Of a DNA stretch of 64,000 bases, positions 51,044 to 59,308 are shown piece by piece; the first letter of the stretch is position 1, and every line of letters begins with the position of its first letter. The notes beneath the pieces were generated by a model. That model saw only the letters and a program-made list of their open reading frames with translations. It did not search any database and was not told the origin of the DNA. Made by a program: the position numbers and the translations under genes. Origin of the DNA: CANKHA01 sp035652315 (GTDB taxonomy: Bacteria; Pseudomonadota; Alphaproteobacteria; Rhizobiales; Xanthobacteraceae). The stretch is from NCBI GenBank assembly GCA_035652315.1, contig DASREA010000034.1:1-64000 (forward strand). Reading direction: 5' to 3'.

Positions 51044-51799
51044 ATGAGGCGGGGGAATGCCTCGATGCGCGGCAAGTCGAGGGCCGCAGGCCTGCTCGCG
51101 GCGGCGGTACTAGTTTGTGCGCTTGTCCCGGCGGCGGCCGACATGCTGGAGGATGCCCCTCCGCCGCCGACGACGCTCTATTTCTTCGGCGCCGATCTCT
51201 GGCATGAAGGCGATTTCCTGCACGGCGGCGTGCTTTGGTCGCCCAAAGGGCTGGCGCAAGACGGCTTTACGCTGAAGCTGATCTTCGGCGCGGGGGCATA
51301 TCAATATCATTCCGGCGCCTTGGGGGACACCGAAGTGACCGGCCGGCAAACGCTCGCATCCTTGATGCCGGGCTGGCGTTTCAAGCGACCCGATCTCGAA
51401 CTCACCATCTTCGGCGGAATCGATCTGCAGCATCACAAACTCAGCACCGACGACCCCAGCAACGGCATCGCGGGTGATCATGCCGGATTGCGCGGTGGAT
51501 TCGATCTCTGGTACCAACCCAGCCGCGGCACGATGTTCGCCGCCAACGCGTCGCTTTCCACGATCAGCACGAGCTATGACGCCCGCGCGTCCTATGGCTG
51601 GCGGCTATGGCACCGTTTTTACGCCGGGCCCGAAGTGCAGGCGCTGGCCAGCGACGGGTACCGGCAATACCGCTTTGGCGCGCATGTAACAGCATTGAAG
51701 TGGCAGACATTCGAGCTATCCGCCGGACTGGGCTATGCACGGGACTCCAGCCACCGCGATGGAGCCTATGGACGCGTCGGCCTGATCACGCGACGCTGA
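51044..51799 (+). CDS. BcsS-type outer-membrane beta-barrel protein
   Basis: A 251-residue exported protein: signal peptide (about 8-32, ending PAAADM), then the layout of the cellulose biosynthesis protein BcsS family: LYFFGADLWHEGDFLHGGVLWSPKGLAQDGFTLKLIFGAGAYQY, with alternating aromatic strands to the terminal GRVGLITRR. Other BcsS genes accompany cellulose synthase genes; none is present in this window, so the role is open. The start at 51044 follows AAGGCGGGG; ATG 51065 is an alternative. It abuts the convergent ABC permease gene. Confidence 0.8.
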   Translation: MRRGNASMRGKSRAAGLLAAAVLVCALVPAAADMLEDAPPPPTTLYFFGADLWHEGDFLHGGVLWSPKGLAQDGFTLKLIFGAGAYQYHSGALGDTEVTGRQTLASLMPGWRFKRPDLELTIFGGIDLQHHKLSTDDPSNGIAGDHAGLRGGFDLWYQPSRGTMFAANASLSTISTSYDARASYGWRLWHRFYAGPEVQALASDGYRQYRFGAHVTALKWQTFELSAGLGYARDSSHRDGAYGRVGLITRR

Positions 51800-52957
51800 T
51801 CAATCGAGCGTGCGGCGGAAACGCGTAACCGCAATAGCCATGGCGATCAACATCAGCGCGAACAGAGACATCGTGTCGAAGCGCAGATCGGCAATCGACG
51901 AGCCCTTCAGCATGATTGAACGCACGATGCGCAAATAGTGCGTCAGCGGCAGAGTTTCTCCAATCCATTGTGCCCACCGCGGCATTCCCGCGAACGGAAA
52001 CATGAATCCGGAGAGAAGGATATTCGGCAGAAAAAACATGATCGACATCTGCATCGCTTGCAGCTGGTTCTGCGCGATGGTGGAGAAAGTATAGCCGATC
52101 GACAAATTGGTCGCGATGAAGAGCGTGCTGAGCCCCGCGAGCACGGCGAGATTTCCCATGACGGGAACCCCGAAAAGAAGTACGCCGACGCCGATAATCA
52201 TCGCGGCCTGCACGATACCCACCATGATATAAGGCACGATCTTGCCGAGCATGATTTCAACAGGCGTGATCGGCATGGCGAGCAGATTCTCCATCGTGCC
52301 GCGCTCGATCTCGCGGGTCACCGACAGCGCGGTGAAGATCAGCATGGTCATGGTCAGGATAGTGCCGACGAGACCGGGCACGATATTGAGCTGATTCTCG
52401 CCCGCCGGGTTGTAGCGCGGATGCGCGACGATCTGGAAAGCCGGAGCGGCAACTTCGGGAACGGCGTGATCGTGCTGAAGCGCGCTCTGCACTGCTTGAG
52501 CCAATGCGCCGATGGCGGACCCGGACGCCACCGGATCGGTGGCATCGGCCGTGATAAGCATGGAAGGTTTGTCGCCACGCCGCACGGCGCGCTCAAAATT
52601 TGCCGGAATCTCGAGGGCGAACAGCACCTTCCCGGCGGCGAGAAGATCGTCCAGCGCCGCCTCGCTTGCCGGCAAATGGGTGACGTCGAAATAGCCGGTA
52701 TTCTTCAACGCCGCGAGAATCGAACGGCCGAGATCGCTATTCTCCTGTAATAACACGGCCGTGGGCAGATGCCGAGGATTGGTATTGATCGCGTAACCGA
52801 ACAGCATCAATTGCACGAGCGGGATCATGATGATCATCGCAAACGACAGCCGGTCGCGTCGCAACTGGATGAATTCCTTGATCAGGACAGCCCCGGTCTT
52901 GCGCCAGAAACCGTCGGCGGGCCGGCGCGAAACTTGATGCGCGAGAACGTGGCTCAT
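51800..52957 (-). CDS. ABC-2 type exporter permease (YhhJ/YbhR-like)
   Basis: A 385-residue permease with one N-terminal transmembrane segment (FAMIIMIPLVQLMLFGYAI), a large extracytoplasmic domain, and about five C-terminal segments. It has REIERGTMENLLAMPITPVEIMLGKIVPYIMVG, typical of ABC-2 proteins. With the ATPase and the membrane-fusion lipoprotein it forms a putative drug or lipid exporter. ATG at 52955-52957 overlaps the ATPase stop (ATGA). The last gene of a four-gene operon. Confidence 0.88.
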   Translation of the reverse strand: MSHVLAHQVSRRPADGFWRKTGAVLIKEFIQLRRDRLSFAMIIMIPLVQLMLFGYAINTNPRHLPTAVLLQENSDLGRSILAALKNTGYFDVTHLPASEAALDDLLAAGKVLFALEIPANFERAVRRGDKPSMLITADATDPVASGSAIGALAQAVQSALQHDHAVPEVAAPAFQIVAHPRYNPAGENQLNIVPGLVGTILTMTMLIFTALSVTREIERGTMENLLAMPITPVEIMLGKIVPYIMVGIVQAAMIIGVGVLLFGVPVMGNLAVLAGLSTLFIATNLSIGYTFSTIAQNQLQAMQMSIMFFLPNILLSGFMFPFAGMPRWAQWIGETLPLTHYLRIVRSIMLKGSSIADLRFDTMSLFALMLIAMAIAVTRFRRTLD

Positions 52958-53919
52958 TGGAAATTGTCCTTGGCGGCGCCCATCAGGTCGATGAACACGT
53001 CCTCGAGCGAGGGTTCGGACCGCGTCCAATCGAGGTGGTCGCGATCCCGATAGCGGGCAATGGTGCTCTCCAGCGCGGCGGCGTCACGGCCGGAAACGTG
53101 CAAGCTCGTTCCGAAAGGCGCCACCATCTCGACGCCCGGCTGGCCGGCAAGCTCCTCCGCCAACCGGACCAGCGCAGCGCCATGCGTTGCGGTCACGATA
53201 TAGGTCGTAAGATGCGCGGCGGCGATCACCTCTTCGACGGTGCCATGCACCAGCAAATGTCCGTAGGCGATATAGGCAATCGCATGACAGCGCTCGGCCT
53301 CGTCCATGTAGTGGGTCGAAACGAGCACGGTCAGGCCTTCCGCCGCGAGCCCGTGAATCTCGTTCCAGAAATCGCGGCGCGCTTTCGGATCGACGCCGGC
53401 GGTCGGCTCGTCGAGCAGGAGCAGCTTGGGACTGGGCAGTGTGCATGCGCCGAGCGCCAGCCGCTGTTTCCAGCCACCCGATAATTCGCCGGCGAGCTGG
53501 TCTTCGCGGCCGGAGAGGCCGAGCCGCTCGATCGCGGCACGCGCCGCCTGTTGCGGATTGTCGATACCATAGATGCGCGCGACAAATTCCAGATTTTCCC
53601 GCACCGAAAGATCCTGATACAGGCTGAAACGCTGGGTCATGTAGCCGACTTGCAGCTTGATCTTGTCGGCTTCAGTGCGAATGTCGTAGCCGAGGCATGT
53701 ACCCCTGCCCGCGTCCGGCGTGAGCAAACCGCAGAGCATGCGGATCGTCGTCGTCTTCCCAGAGCCGTTGGGGCCGAGGAAGCCATAAATCGTCCCGCGC
53801 GGTACCTGCATCGATAGCGAATGCACGACCTCGCGCCCGTTGAAGGATTTGCTCAAACCTTCAACGTCGATCGCGATCTCCGGCACCTCACCCGTGCTTT
53901 GCGCAGGCATCGACATCAT
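52954..53919 (-). CDS. ABC exporter ATP-binding protein
   Basis: A 321-residue ATPase: Walker A GPNGSGKTTTIRML, Q-loop GYMTQRFSLYQDL, signature LSGGWKQRLALG, Walker B KLLLLDEPTAGVDP, and STHYMDEAERC. It has the C-terminal extension of DrrA/YhhH-type ATPases. Start ATG at 53917-53919 overlaps the stop of the membrane-fusion gene (ATGA); other ATGs at 53916 and 53910 are in frame. It energises the permease encoded next. Confidence 0.9.
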   Translation of the reverse strand: MMSMPAQSTGEVPEIAIDVEGLSKSFNGREVVHSLSMQVPRGTIYGFLGPNGSGKTTTIRMLCGLLTPDAGRGTCLGYDIRTEADKIKLQVGYMTQRFSLYQDLSVRENLEFVARIYGIDNPQQAARAAIERLGLSGREDQLAGELSGGWKQRLALGACTLPSPKLLLLDEPTAGVDPKARRDFWNEIHGLAAEGLTVLVSTHYMDEAERCHAIAYIAYGHLLVHGTVEEVIAAAHLTTYIVTATHGAALVRLAEELAGQPGVEMVAPFGTSLHVSGRDAAALESTIARYRDRDHLDWTRSEPSLEDVFIDLMGAAKDNFQ

Positions 53920-54671
53920 CGTTTCGCCGCGAGTGAAACGGTCACCGGCTGGCCGACGCGGAACGCTTCCGGCTTCTCGGGCCGCGCCTCGATCAGGAAA
54001 ACGAGCTTGGACCGCTCCTCCAAGCTGTAGATAACCGGCGGCGTGTATTCCGCGGTCTGCGCGATGAAGCTGATTTGCGCGGTCAAATCCGGAGCGCAGC
54101 CGTCGCAACTCACGGCTACCGTTTCGCCGAGAGAGAGGCTGGGCAGGACAGTTTCCGGCACGAAAAACCGGACTTTGATATTGCCCGGTGGTAGCAGAGA
54201 AATAACGGGCCGCCCGGCGGGGACAATCTCGCCCACGCGGAAATAGACCTCCTGTACGCTGCCATTCGCCGGGCTCGCCACCTTGCGCCGCGCCAGATTG
54301 GTTTGTGAGGATTTGAGCTTGGCTTCGGCGGTGCGCAGCGCCGCTTCGGCGTCGTCGAGCGCTTTCTGCGTGCCGGCGTTGCTCTTCACCAGGGCCTGCG
54401 CGCGCTGGAATTCCTTTTGCGCGTTGGCGAGCGTGGCTTCGCTTTCGCGCAGGTCCGCCTGCTGCAAATCATCGTCCAGCGTGAACAATGGCGCTCCCAT
54501 GGCGACCTTGTCGCCTTCGCGCACCGACAAATTCTCAAGCCGGCCCATCTCGTGCGGCCCGACGAAGACAAGGTCGGCTTCGATCCAGCCCTGATAGACG
54601 CCAGTCGGTTTATTCCCGCAGCCGGTAAGCGCCGCGATCAGCGCCAGCCATACAAAATGGCGAAGTCTCAT
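53916..54671 (-). CDS. HlyD-family membrane-fusion lipoprotein
   Basis: A 251-residue periplasmic adaptor: signal with a lipobox LTGCGNK (Cys about residue 18), a biotinyl-lipoyl-like strand pair (GWIEADLVFVGPHEMGRLENL, EGDKVAMGAPLFTLDDDL), and a coiled coil (ATLANAQKEFQRAQALVKSNAGTQKALDDAEAAL) followed by the second half-lipoyl and a beta-barrel segment. It would connect the ABC exporter to an outer-membrane channel (no TolC gene in the window). It overlaps the stop of the TetR gene (ATGA). Confidence 0.88.
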   Translation of the reverse strand: MRLRHFVWLALIAALTGCGNKPTGVYQGWIEADLVFVGPHEMGRLENLSVREGDKVAMGAPLFTLDDDLQQADLRESEATLANAQKEFQRAQALVKSNAGTQKALDDAEAALRTAEAKLKSSQTNLARRKVASPANGSVQEVYFRVGEIVPAGRPVISLLPPGNIKVRFFVPETVLPSLSLGETVAVSCDGCAPDLTAQISFIAQTAEYTPPVIYSLEERSKLVFLIEARPEKPEAFRVGQPVTVSLAAKR

Positions 54672-55357
54672 GGCGCTTGCTCCTTGCGGAAGATCAAATC
54701 GAAATAGGCGCGCATGAAGGCCTCCGCATCGAGTTTGGCCCAACGGTCGAACAGCCCGCTCCAGACAATCGCGACAATACCCGCGGCGCCGAGCAGTTGC
54801 GGAAAGCGCACGAGCGAATCATTGGGCAATTCGCCGCGTTCGCGCGCGTGCTCCGCAAGAGTGCGGAGCACGCCAACCACATGGCTGATGACCTCGCGAT
54901 AATAGAACTCGGCAATGGCCGGAAAGCGCGGACCTTCCGTCAGAACCAGGCGAATGACGTTCTTGCGGCGGGTGGCAAAAATCTCGCGCACGAACAGTTC
55001 GACGAGACGCTCGGCGACCACGCCCAAGGGAAGATCGACCATTGGCGCCCTCTCCAGCGCCTCGACTACCGGGCTTAGCTCGGCCCGGACCAGTTCCTGA
55101 AACAGCGTCTCTTTATCGCGGAAGTAGAGATAGATCGTACCCTTTGCGACATTCGCCCGGCGCGCGACATCGTCAAGACGCGCCGCCGCGAAGCCGCGCG
55201 CCGAAAATTCCTCCAGCGCGGCGGTGAGAATTGCCTGCCGGCGCTTCTCGCCTTGCGCTGCGCGAGCTCCACCGCCGCCGGCACGCTTGCGCGATGGGCG
55301 CGAGCTTTTCGCCGCGCTGGCCGCCGCCGCTGATTTCCTGCGTGACTTGGCCACCAA
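54668..55357 (-). CDS. TetR/AcrR-family regulator
   Basis: A 229-residue repressor. After an alanine/arginine/serine-rich tail of about 35 residues comes the TetR helix-turn-helix: RRQAILTAALEEFSARGFAAARLDDVARRANVAKGTIYLYFRDKETLFQEL. The ligand-binding part is unremarkable. The start is a TTG at 55357 or a GTG at 55354, directly behind a near-perfect palindrome (55367-55384), so autoregulation is likely. It is the first gene of an operon with the HlyD, ATPase and permease genes, all overlapping by four bases. Confidence 0.9.
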   Translation of the reverse strand: MVAKSRRKSAAAASAAKSSRPSRKRAGGGGARAAQGEKRRQAILTAALEEFSARGFAAARLDDVARRANVAKGTIYLYFRDKETLFQELVRAELSPVVEALERAPMVDLPLGVVAERLVELFVREIFATRRKNVIRLVLTEGPRFPAIAEFYYREVISHVVGVLRTLAEHARERGELPNDSLVRFPQLLGAAGIVAIVWSGLFDRWAKLDAEAFMRAYFDLIFRKEQAP

Positions 55358-55366
55358 CGTGCGTCC

Positions 55367-55384
55367 TGACTGACCAGTCAGTCA
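55367..55384. promoter_or_regulatory. TetR operator palindrome
   Basis: TGACTGAC-CA-GTCAGTCA: two perfect eight-base inverted arms around a two-base centre, ten bases in front of the TetR start codon. The TGACTGAC repeat is typical of TetR/AcrR operators that control exporter genes. Confidence 0.8.
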
Positions 55385-55536
55385 TTATCTTAGCGCGGGA
55401 TCCTCCGGGCGGCAATCCCGGGCAGGCGCCGCAGCCGCGACGCGGGCGCGGCGCGCCGCCGATTACAAAACGTCGATGAAAAGGCGGGGAATCCGCACCT
55501 CGTGGCCGCTCCGCGGCCGCGGCGGCGGCGGGGAGC

Positions 55537-55911
55537 CTAATCCTTGGCGTCGCAAATCCACGCCCGGATCACGCATTCGCGGCCACCGAATTGATAGCAT
55601 TGCTGCAGCGCAGTGTTCTGTGCGGCTCCAAGCCGGGGACGCGTGGCGTAGCCATAGGCGCCACACGCATTCGTGCCGTCAATCGCGAAGGCGGCGCATG
55701 CCTTGTGCACCGGAACGACTTCGCAGGAACCCGAGCATTTTTCCTGCGCCGCATTCTTGGCCGCCTCCGCCTGCTGGTAGTCATAGGCAAATCCGTAAGC
55801 GCCGCATGCGCCGATGGCAAAGGCTCCCGCCGCCTGCGCCGCGGAAATGCCGGCGCACAACAGCGCGGCCGCGGCAAGGTCGCAGCAGATTAAGCGCCGT
55901 AAACGGCTCAT
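55537..55911 (-). CDS. exported DUF4189 protein
   Basis: A 124-residue protein: signal peptide (about 1-27, ending AAQAAG), then two copies of the DUF4189 unit: GAFAIGACGAYGFAYDYQQAEAAKNAAQEKC and ACGAYGYATRPRLGAAQNTALQQC. Cysteines are present in each unit. The domain is found in small secreted proteins of unknown function. Start ATG at 55909-55911 is chosen for the signal peptide; the frame opens earlier. Confidence 0.82.
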   Translation of the reverse strand: MSRLRRLICCDLAAAALLCAGISAAQAAGAFAIGACGAYGFAYDYQQAEAAKNAAQEKCSGSCEVVPVHKACAAFAIDGTNACGAYGYATRPRLGAAQNTALQQCYQFGGRECVIRAWICDAKD

Positions 55912-56001
55912 CGCACCCTCCCCCCGGAAAGCACCGGGAGGGTAGTGGGCAAGCCTTTCCACTTGGTGAATGGTAACGCGGTAGGCGGTAAAGCCAGGGA
56001 A

Positions 56002-57624
56002 TTATGCGGGGGCGGCGCGGGCTTTTGCCATGCGCAAGGCCTCGGGCGTGTCGATATCGACAAACGCGTCCTCGCCGGCTACGGGCACCTCCACGACCGC
56101 TTCGGCATAACTGGCAATCAAGTGCCGCCCGCCGATATCACCTTCGATGGCCATGAGCTCGGGAAAAAACCGCCGTGACCAGAGCACTGGGTTGCCGCGC
56201 TTTCCATCGTGCGTCGGCGCCGCCACCAGCGCTCCTTTCGCCGGATCGAAGGCGGCGATGAGGCGGTCGATCAGCGGCGCACCGACCTGCGGCATATCCG
56301 CCAGGCAAATGATCGCACCGTCGCTCTCAACCGGTACCGCGGCGATCCCGCGGCGCAAGGATGTACCGAGGCCGTCGGCAAAGTCCGGATTATAGACGAA
56401 GCGGATGTCGAGACCGGCGAGCGTTGCTTCGACCTGCTCGCGTTGATGCCCGGTCACCACAATGACCGGGCGTGCTCGGGATGCGAGCGCCTGTTCTGCA
56501 GCAACTCGCACCATGGGCTTGCCTTCCCATTCGGCCAGAAGCTTGTTCTCTCCGCCCATGCGGGTGGAACGCCCTGCCGCCAAAATCACCGCGGCGACCT
56601 GCCGGCCGGCCAGCGCCGGCGGCTCCTCGCGCGGCTGCGGCCGCGTGACGATTTCCATCAGCAAGCCGCCCACCCCCATGCCGGTGATATCGGCGCGGGT
56701 GACCGGAATGCCAGCCAGGAGCCGCATTAAGATCCAGTCGAATCCATTCTCCTTGGGGCTGCGCGCGCAGCCCGGGGCGCCGAGCACAACGCCGCCTTGC
56801 GCCTGACCGACGAGCATCAGGTTGCCCGGATCGACCGGCATGCCGAAATGCTCGATTTGTCCGCCGATTTTCTCGATGGCTGCGGGGATGACGTCGCGGC
56901 GGTCGGCGATGGCGGAAGCGCCGAAAATGACGACGAGTTCGGCGCCTTCGCGCACCATGGATTCGAGGGCCTGCGCGACAGCGGCCGTTTCGTGGGGCAC
57001 CCGCCGTTCGGCGATAATGGCGGCGCCGGTCGGCGCCAGCCTTTCGGCGGTGACTTTCAGCGTCTTGTCGATGACCTTGGTTGCGAGGCCGGGAAGCAGC
57101 GTCGAAATAATCCCGATCTTTCGGACTTTATAAGGCGCCAGGCGAAGAGGCGGTTCGTGCCGCCGGGCGATCGCCAGCGCGTTGTCGCGCTGTGCCGCGG
57201 CGACGGCGAAAGGAATGATCTTGACGGTGGCAATCATCTCGCCGGCCACGACCGCAGCGAAGGCCGGCAAGGTCGCGACCGTGATGGCCTCGTCGACTCT
57301 ATTAATTCCGTCGATCGCCTCCTTATTTAGCATCAGCACGCCGGCCTGTTCGGCGAACAGATTGCAACGGCCGGTAAAGGCGGCGTCGACGCGGACGCCC
57401 GGGCCGGCAATGGCGGCGGCGATTTCCGCAGCGGCCTTGTCTTCGGCGACGTCGCCGTCTTCAAGACGAGCGACGACGATGGAGGACATGCCGGCGGCCT
57501 GCAGCGCGGCGGCTTCCGCCGCGCCGATTACCGTACCTTTCTTCAGCACCAGCGAACCTTGCCGGATGGTATGCACGGCGGTGGCGCCGATGGATTCCTT
57601 GGGCGAAACCGGACCGAACTTCAT
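56002..57624 (-). CDS. molybdopterin-binding/nucleotidyltransferase fusion protein
   Basis: A 540-residue fusion. The N-terminal part (about 1-330) resembles MoeA/MoaB molybdopterin-binding domains (RKIGIISTLLPGLATKVIDKTLKV, LVVIFGASAIADRRDVIPAAIEKIGG). The C-terminal part (about 350-540) is a MobA/MocA-type nucleotidyltransferase: VAAVILAAGRSTRMGGENKLLAEWEGKPMVRVA and ICLADMPQVGAPLIDRLI. It probably makes or matures the cytidylated molybdenum cofactor for the hydroxylase genes nearby. The start overlaps the XdhC-like gene (57621-57624). Confidence 0.88.
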   Translation of the reverse strand: MKFGPVSPKESIGATAVHTIRQGSLVLKKGTVIGAAEAAALQAAGMSSIVVARLEDGDVAEDKAAAEIAAAIAGPGVRVDAAFTGRCNLFAEQAGVLMLNKEAIDGINRVDEAITVATLPAFAAVVAGEMIATVKIIPFAVAAAQRDNALAIARRHEPPLRLAPYKVRKIGIISTLLPGLATKVIDKTLKVTAERLAPTGAAIIAERRVPHETAAVAQALESMVREGAELVVIFGASAIADRRDVIPAAIEKIGGQIEHFGMPVDPGNLMLVGQAQGGVVLGAPGCARSPKENGFDWILMRLLAGIPVTRADITGMGVGGLLMEIVTRPQPREEPPALAGRQVAAVILAAGRSTRMGGENKLLAEWEGKPMVRVAAEQALASRARPVIVVTGHQREQVEATLAGLDIRFVYNPDFADGLGTSLRRGIAAVPVESDGAIICLADMPQVGAPLIDRLIAAFDPAKGALVAAPTHDGKRGNPVLWSRRFFPELMAIEGDIGGRHLIASYAEAVVEVPVAGEDAFVDIDTPEALRMAKARAAPA

Positions 57625-58313
57625 CGGCTAGCCTCCGGCGGCAGCCGTAGCCGCGCGGTGATTTCCGCCATGATCGCCACGGCGATTTCCGCCGGCGATA
57701 CCGCGCCGATCGCAAGGCCGATGGGCGCGTGAATACGCGCGATGTCAGCTTCGCCCACGCCGTGTTCTTTGAGCCGTGCTACGCGACGGGCATGCGTCTT
57801 CTTCGAACCGAGGGCACCGATATAGAAGCAATCGCGGGCCAGCGCATGCAGCAGCGCCGGATCGTCGATCTTCGGGTCGTGGGTGAGCGCCACGAAAGCA
57901 GTGTACCGGTCGATGCCCAACGGGGGCAGCGCCACATCCGGCCATTCGGCGACGACTTTCACTTCGGGAAAACGTTCGACGGTAGCAAACGCAGTGCGCG
58001 GATCGACGATGGCGACATCATAACCGAGCAGCCGCGCCATCGGCGCGAGCACCTGACTAATGTGGACCGCGCCGGTGATAACCAGCTTTGGCGGCGGCAG
58101 ATAGATAGTGATGAAGAGGCGCTTGCCTTGCGCCTCCTCCATGCCGCTCTTGCCGCTGCGCAGATGTTTTTTCAGCAGTTCATTGAGCGGGTCCGTGGCG
58201 ACCTCAGTCGCCTTCACCAGCCGCTGCGCGCCGCTTTCAATATCGGTGACCAGGACTACCGCCCGGCGAGCCGCACGCTCGGCATTGAGAGCGGAAAGAA
58301 GATCAAGACGCAA
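57621..58313 (-). CDS. XdhC/CoxF-type maturation protein, Rossmann half
   Basis: A 230-residue protein carrying the C-terminal XdhC Rossmann domain: KLVITGAVHISQVLAPMARLLGYDVAIVDPR, then ALTHDPKIDDPALLHALARDCFYIGALGSKKTHARRVARL. The XdhC family inserts the sulfurated molybdenum cofactor into xanthine dehydrogenase-type enzymes. The N-terminal domain is encoded separately in the gene just upstream. It overlaps the fusion gene downstream by four bases. Confidence 0.87.
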   Translation of the reverse strand: MRLDLLSALNAERAARRAVVLVTDIESGAQRLVKATEVATDPLNELLKKHLRSGKSGMEEAQGKRLFITIYLPPPKLVITGAVHISQVLAPMARLLGYDVAIVDPRTAFATVERFPEVKVVAEWPDVALPPLGIDRYTAFVALTHDPKIDDPALLHALARDCFYIGALGSKKTHARRVARLKEHGVGEADIARIHAPIGLAIGAVSPAEIAVAIMAEITARLRLPPEASR

Positions 58314-58318
58314 ACTGG

Positions 58319-58642
58319 CTACTCCACCTTCTCGACAAAGACGCGAATGGTGCCGCCGCAGGAGAGCCCAACTTTCCAGGCGGTTTCATCGGCAACGCCG
58401 AACTCGAGCGTTTTTGGCTTGCCGCTCTCGATGACATCGGCGGCTTCCGCCACCACGGCGCCTTCCACGCAGCCGCCGGAAACCGAACCAAGAAAATTGC
58501 CCCGGTCGTCGATCACCAGGTTGGAACCGACCGGACGCGGCGCTGAGCCCCAGGTTTCGACCACCGTCGCCAAAGCGACGCCGCGTCCCGCTTTGCGCCA
58601 GTCTTCCGCAGCCTTGAGAATGTCCTCGTCGCGTGCGAGCAT
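58319..58642 (-). CDS. XdhC/CoxI-type maturation protein, N-terminal half
   Basis: A 107-residue protein with the XdhC N-terminal domain: LATVVETWGSAPRPVGSNLVIDDRGNFLGSVSGGCVEGAVV, ending with LSCGGTIRVFVE. Together with the adjacent Rossmann-half gene (5-base gap), it makes a split XdhC, as is common in CO-dehydrogenase-type loci. ATG at 58640-58642 is chosen at the domain boundary; the frame stays open upstream. Confidence 0.88.
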   Translation of the reverse strand: MLARDEDILKAAEDWRKAGRGVALATVVETWGSAPRPVGSNLVIDDRGNFLGSVSGGCVEGAVVAEAADVIESGKPKTLEFGVADETAWKVGLSCGGTIRVFVEKVE

Positions 58643-58766
58643 CAACGTGCCTCTTCGTTCTCCTTGAACATATATTCCAAGCTTTACGGGCTTTCCATGT
58701 GGGGCCTGTTGCGGCTGGGTCGGCGCCCTACATGTAGCAGGATCATTCTTTAGCAAGATACGGACC

Positions 58767-59303
58767 ATGAGCGAGATCATCACCCGAAGCGATAAACCCC
58801 CGGCCAGGCCTGCGGCGCCAATCGATCCTGGCGTCCGCATCGGCCACGTACATCTGAAAGTGGCGGATATTGAACGTTCGCTTGCCTTTTATATCGGCGT
58901 GCTCGGGTTCGAATTGACTCAGCGGATGCCGGGCGCGGCCTTCATCGCGGCCGGCAGCTATCATCACCATATCGGGTTGAACACCTGGGAAAGCCGCGGC
59001 GGCTCGCCGCCGCCTGCGGGTACGACCGGCCTTTATCACGCGGCAATCCTTTATCCGACTCGCGCCGCGCTTGCCGACGCCCTGCGGCGGCTCGCCGCCG
59101 CGCGTGTGCCGCTCGACGGCGCAAGCGATCATGGGGTCAGCGAAGCGCTTTATCTGCGCGATCCCGACGGAAACGGGCTGGAGCTTTATTGGGACAAGCC
59201 GCGCGAGCGCTGGCCCTATACGTCCGAAGGCCAGCTCGCCATGGTGACGCGGCCGCTCGATCTGGACAATCTGCTGGCCGAGCCGGCTCCGGCCAGGGGC
59301 TAG
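58767..59303 (+). CDS. VOC-family (glyoxalase/dioxygenase-like) protein
   Basis: A 178-residue protein of the vicinal-oxygen-chelate fold: RIGHVHLKVADIERSLAFYIGVLGFELTQ, YHHHIGLNTW, YHAAILYP and LRDPDGNGLELYWDKPRERWP. It resembles catechol-2,3-dioxygenase-like CatE proteins. The metal ligands His (GHVHL), His (GLYHAA) and Glu (NGLELYW) are recognisable. It is on the opposite strand to the molybdenum hydroxylase genes and sits between the medium subunit and the XdhC genes. Confidence 0.87.
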   Translation: MSEIITRSDKPPARPAAPIDPGVRIGHVHLKVADIERSLAFYIGVLGFELTQRMPGAAFIAAGSYHHHIGLNTWESRGGSPPPAGTTGLYHAAILYPTRAALADALRRLAAARVPLDGASDHGVSEALYLRDPDGNGLELYWDKPRERWPYTSEGQLAMVTRPLDLDNLLAEPAPARG

Positions 59304-59308
59304 GAGGC

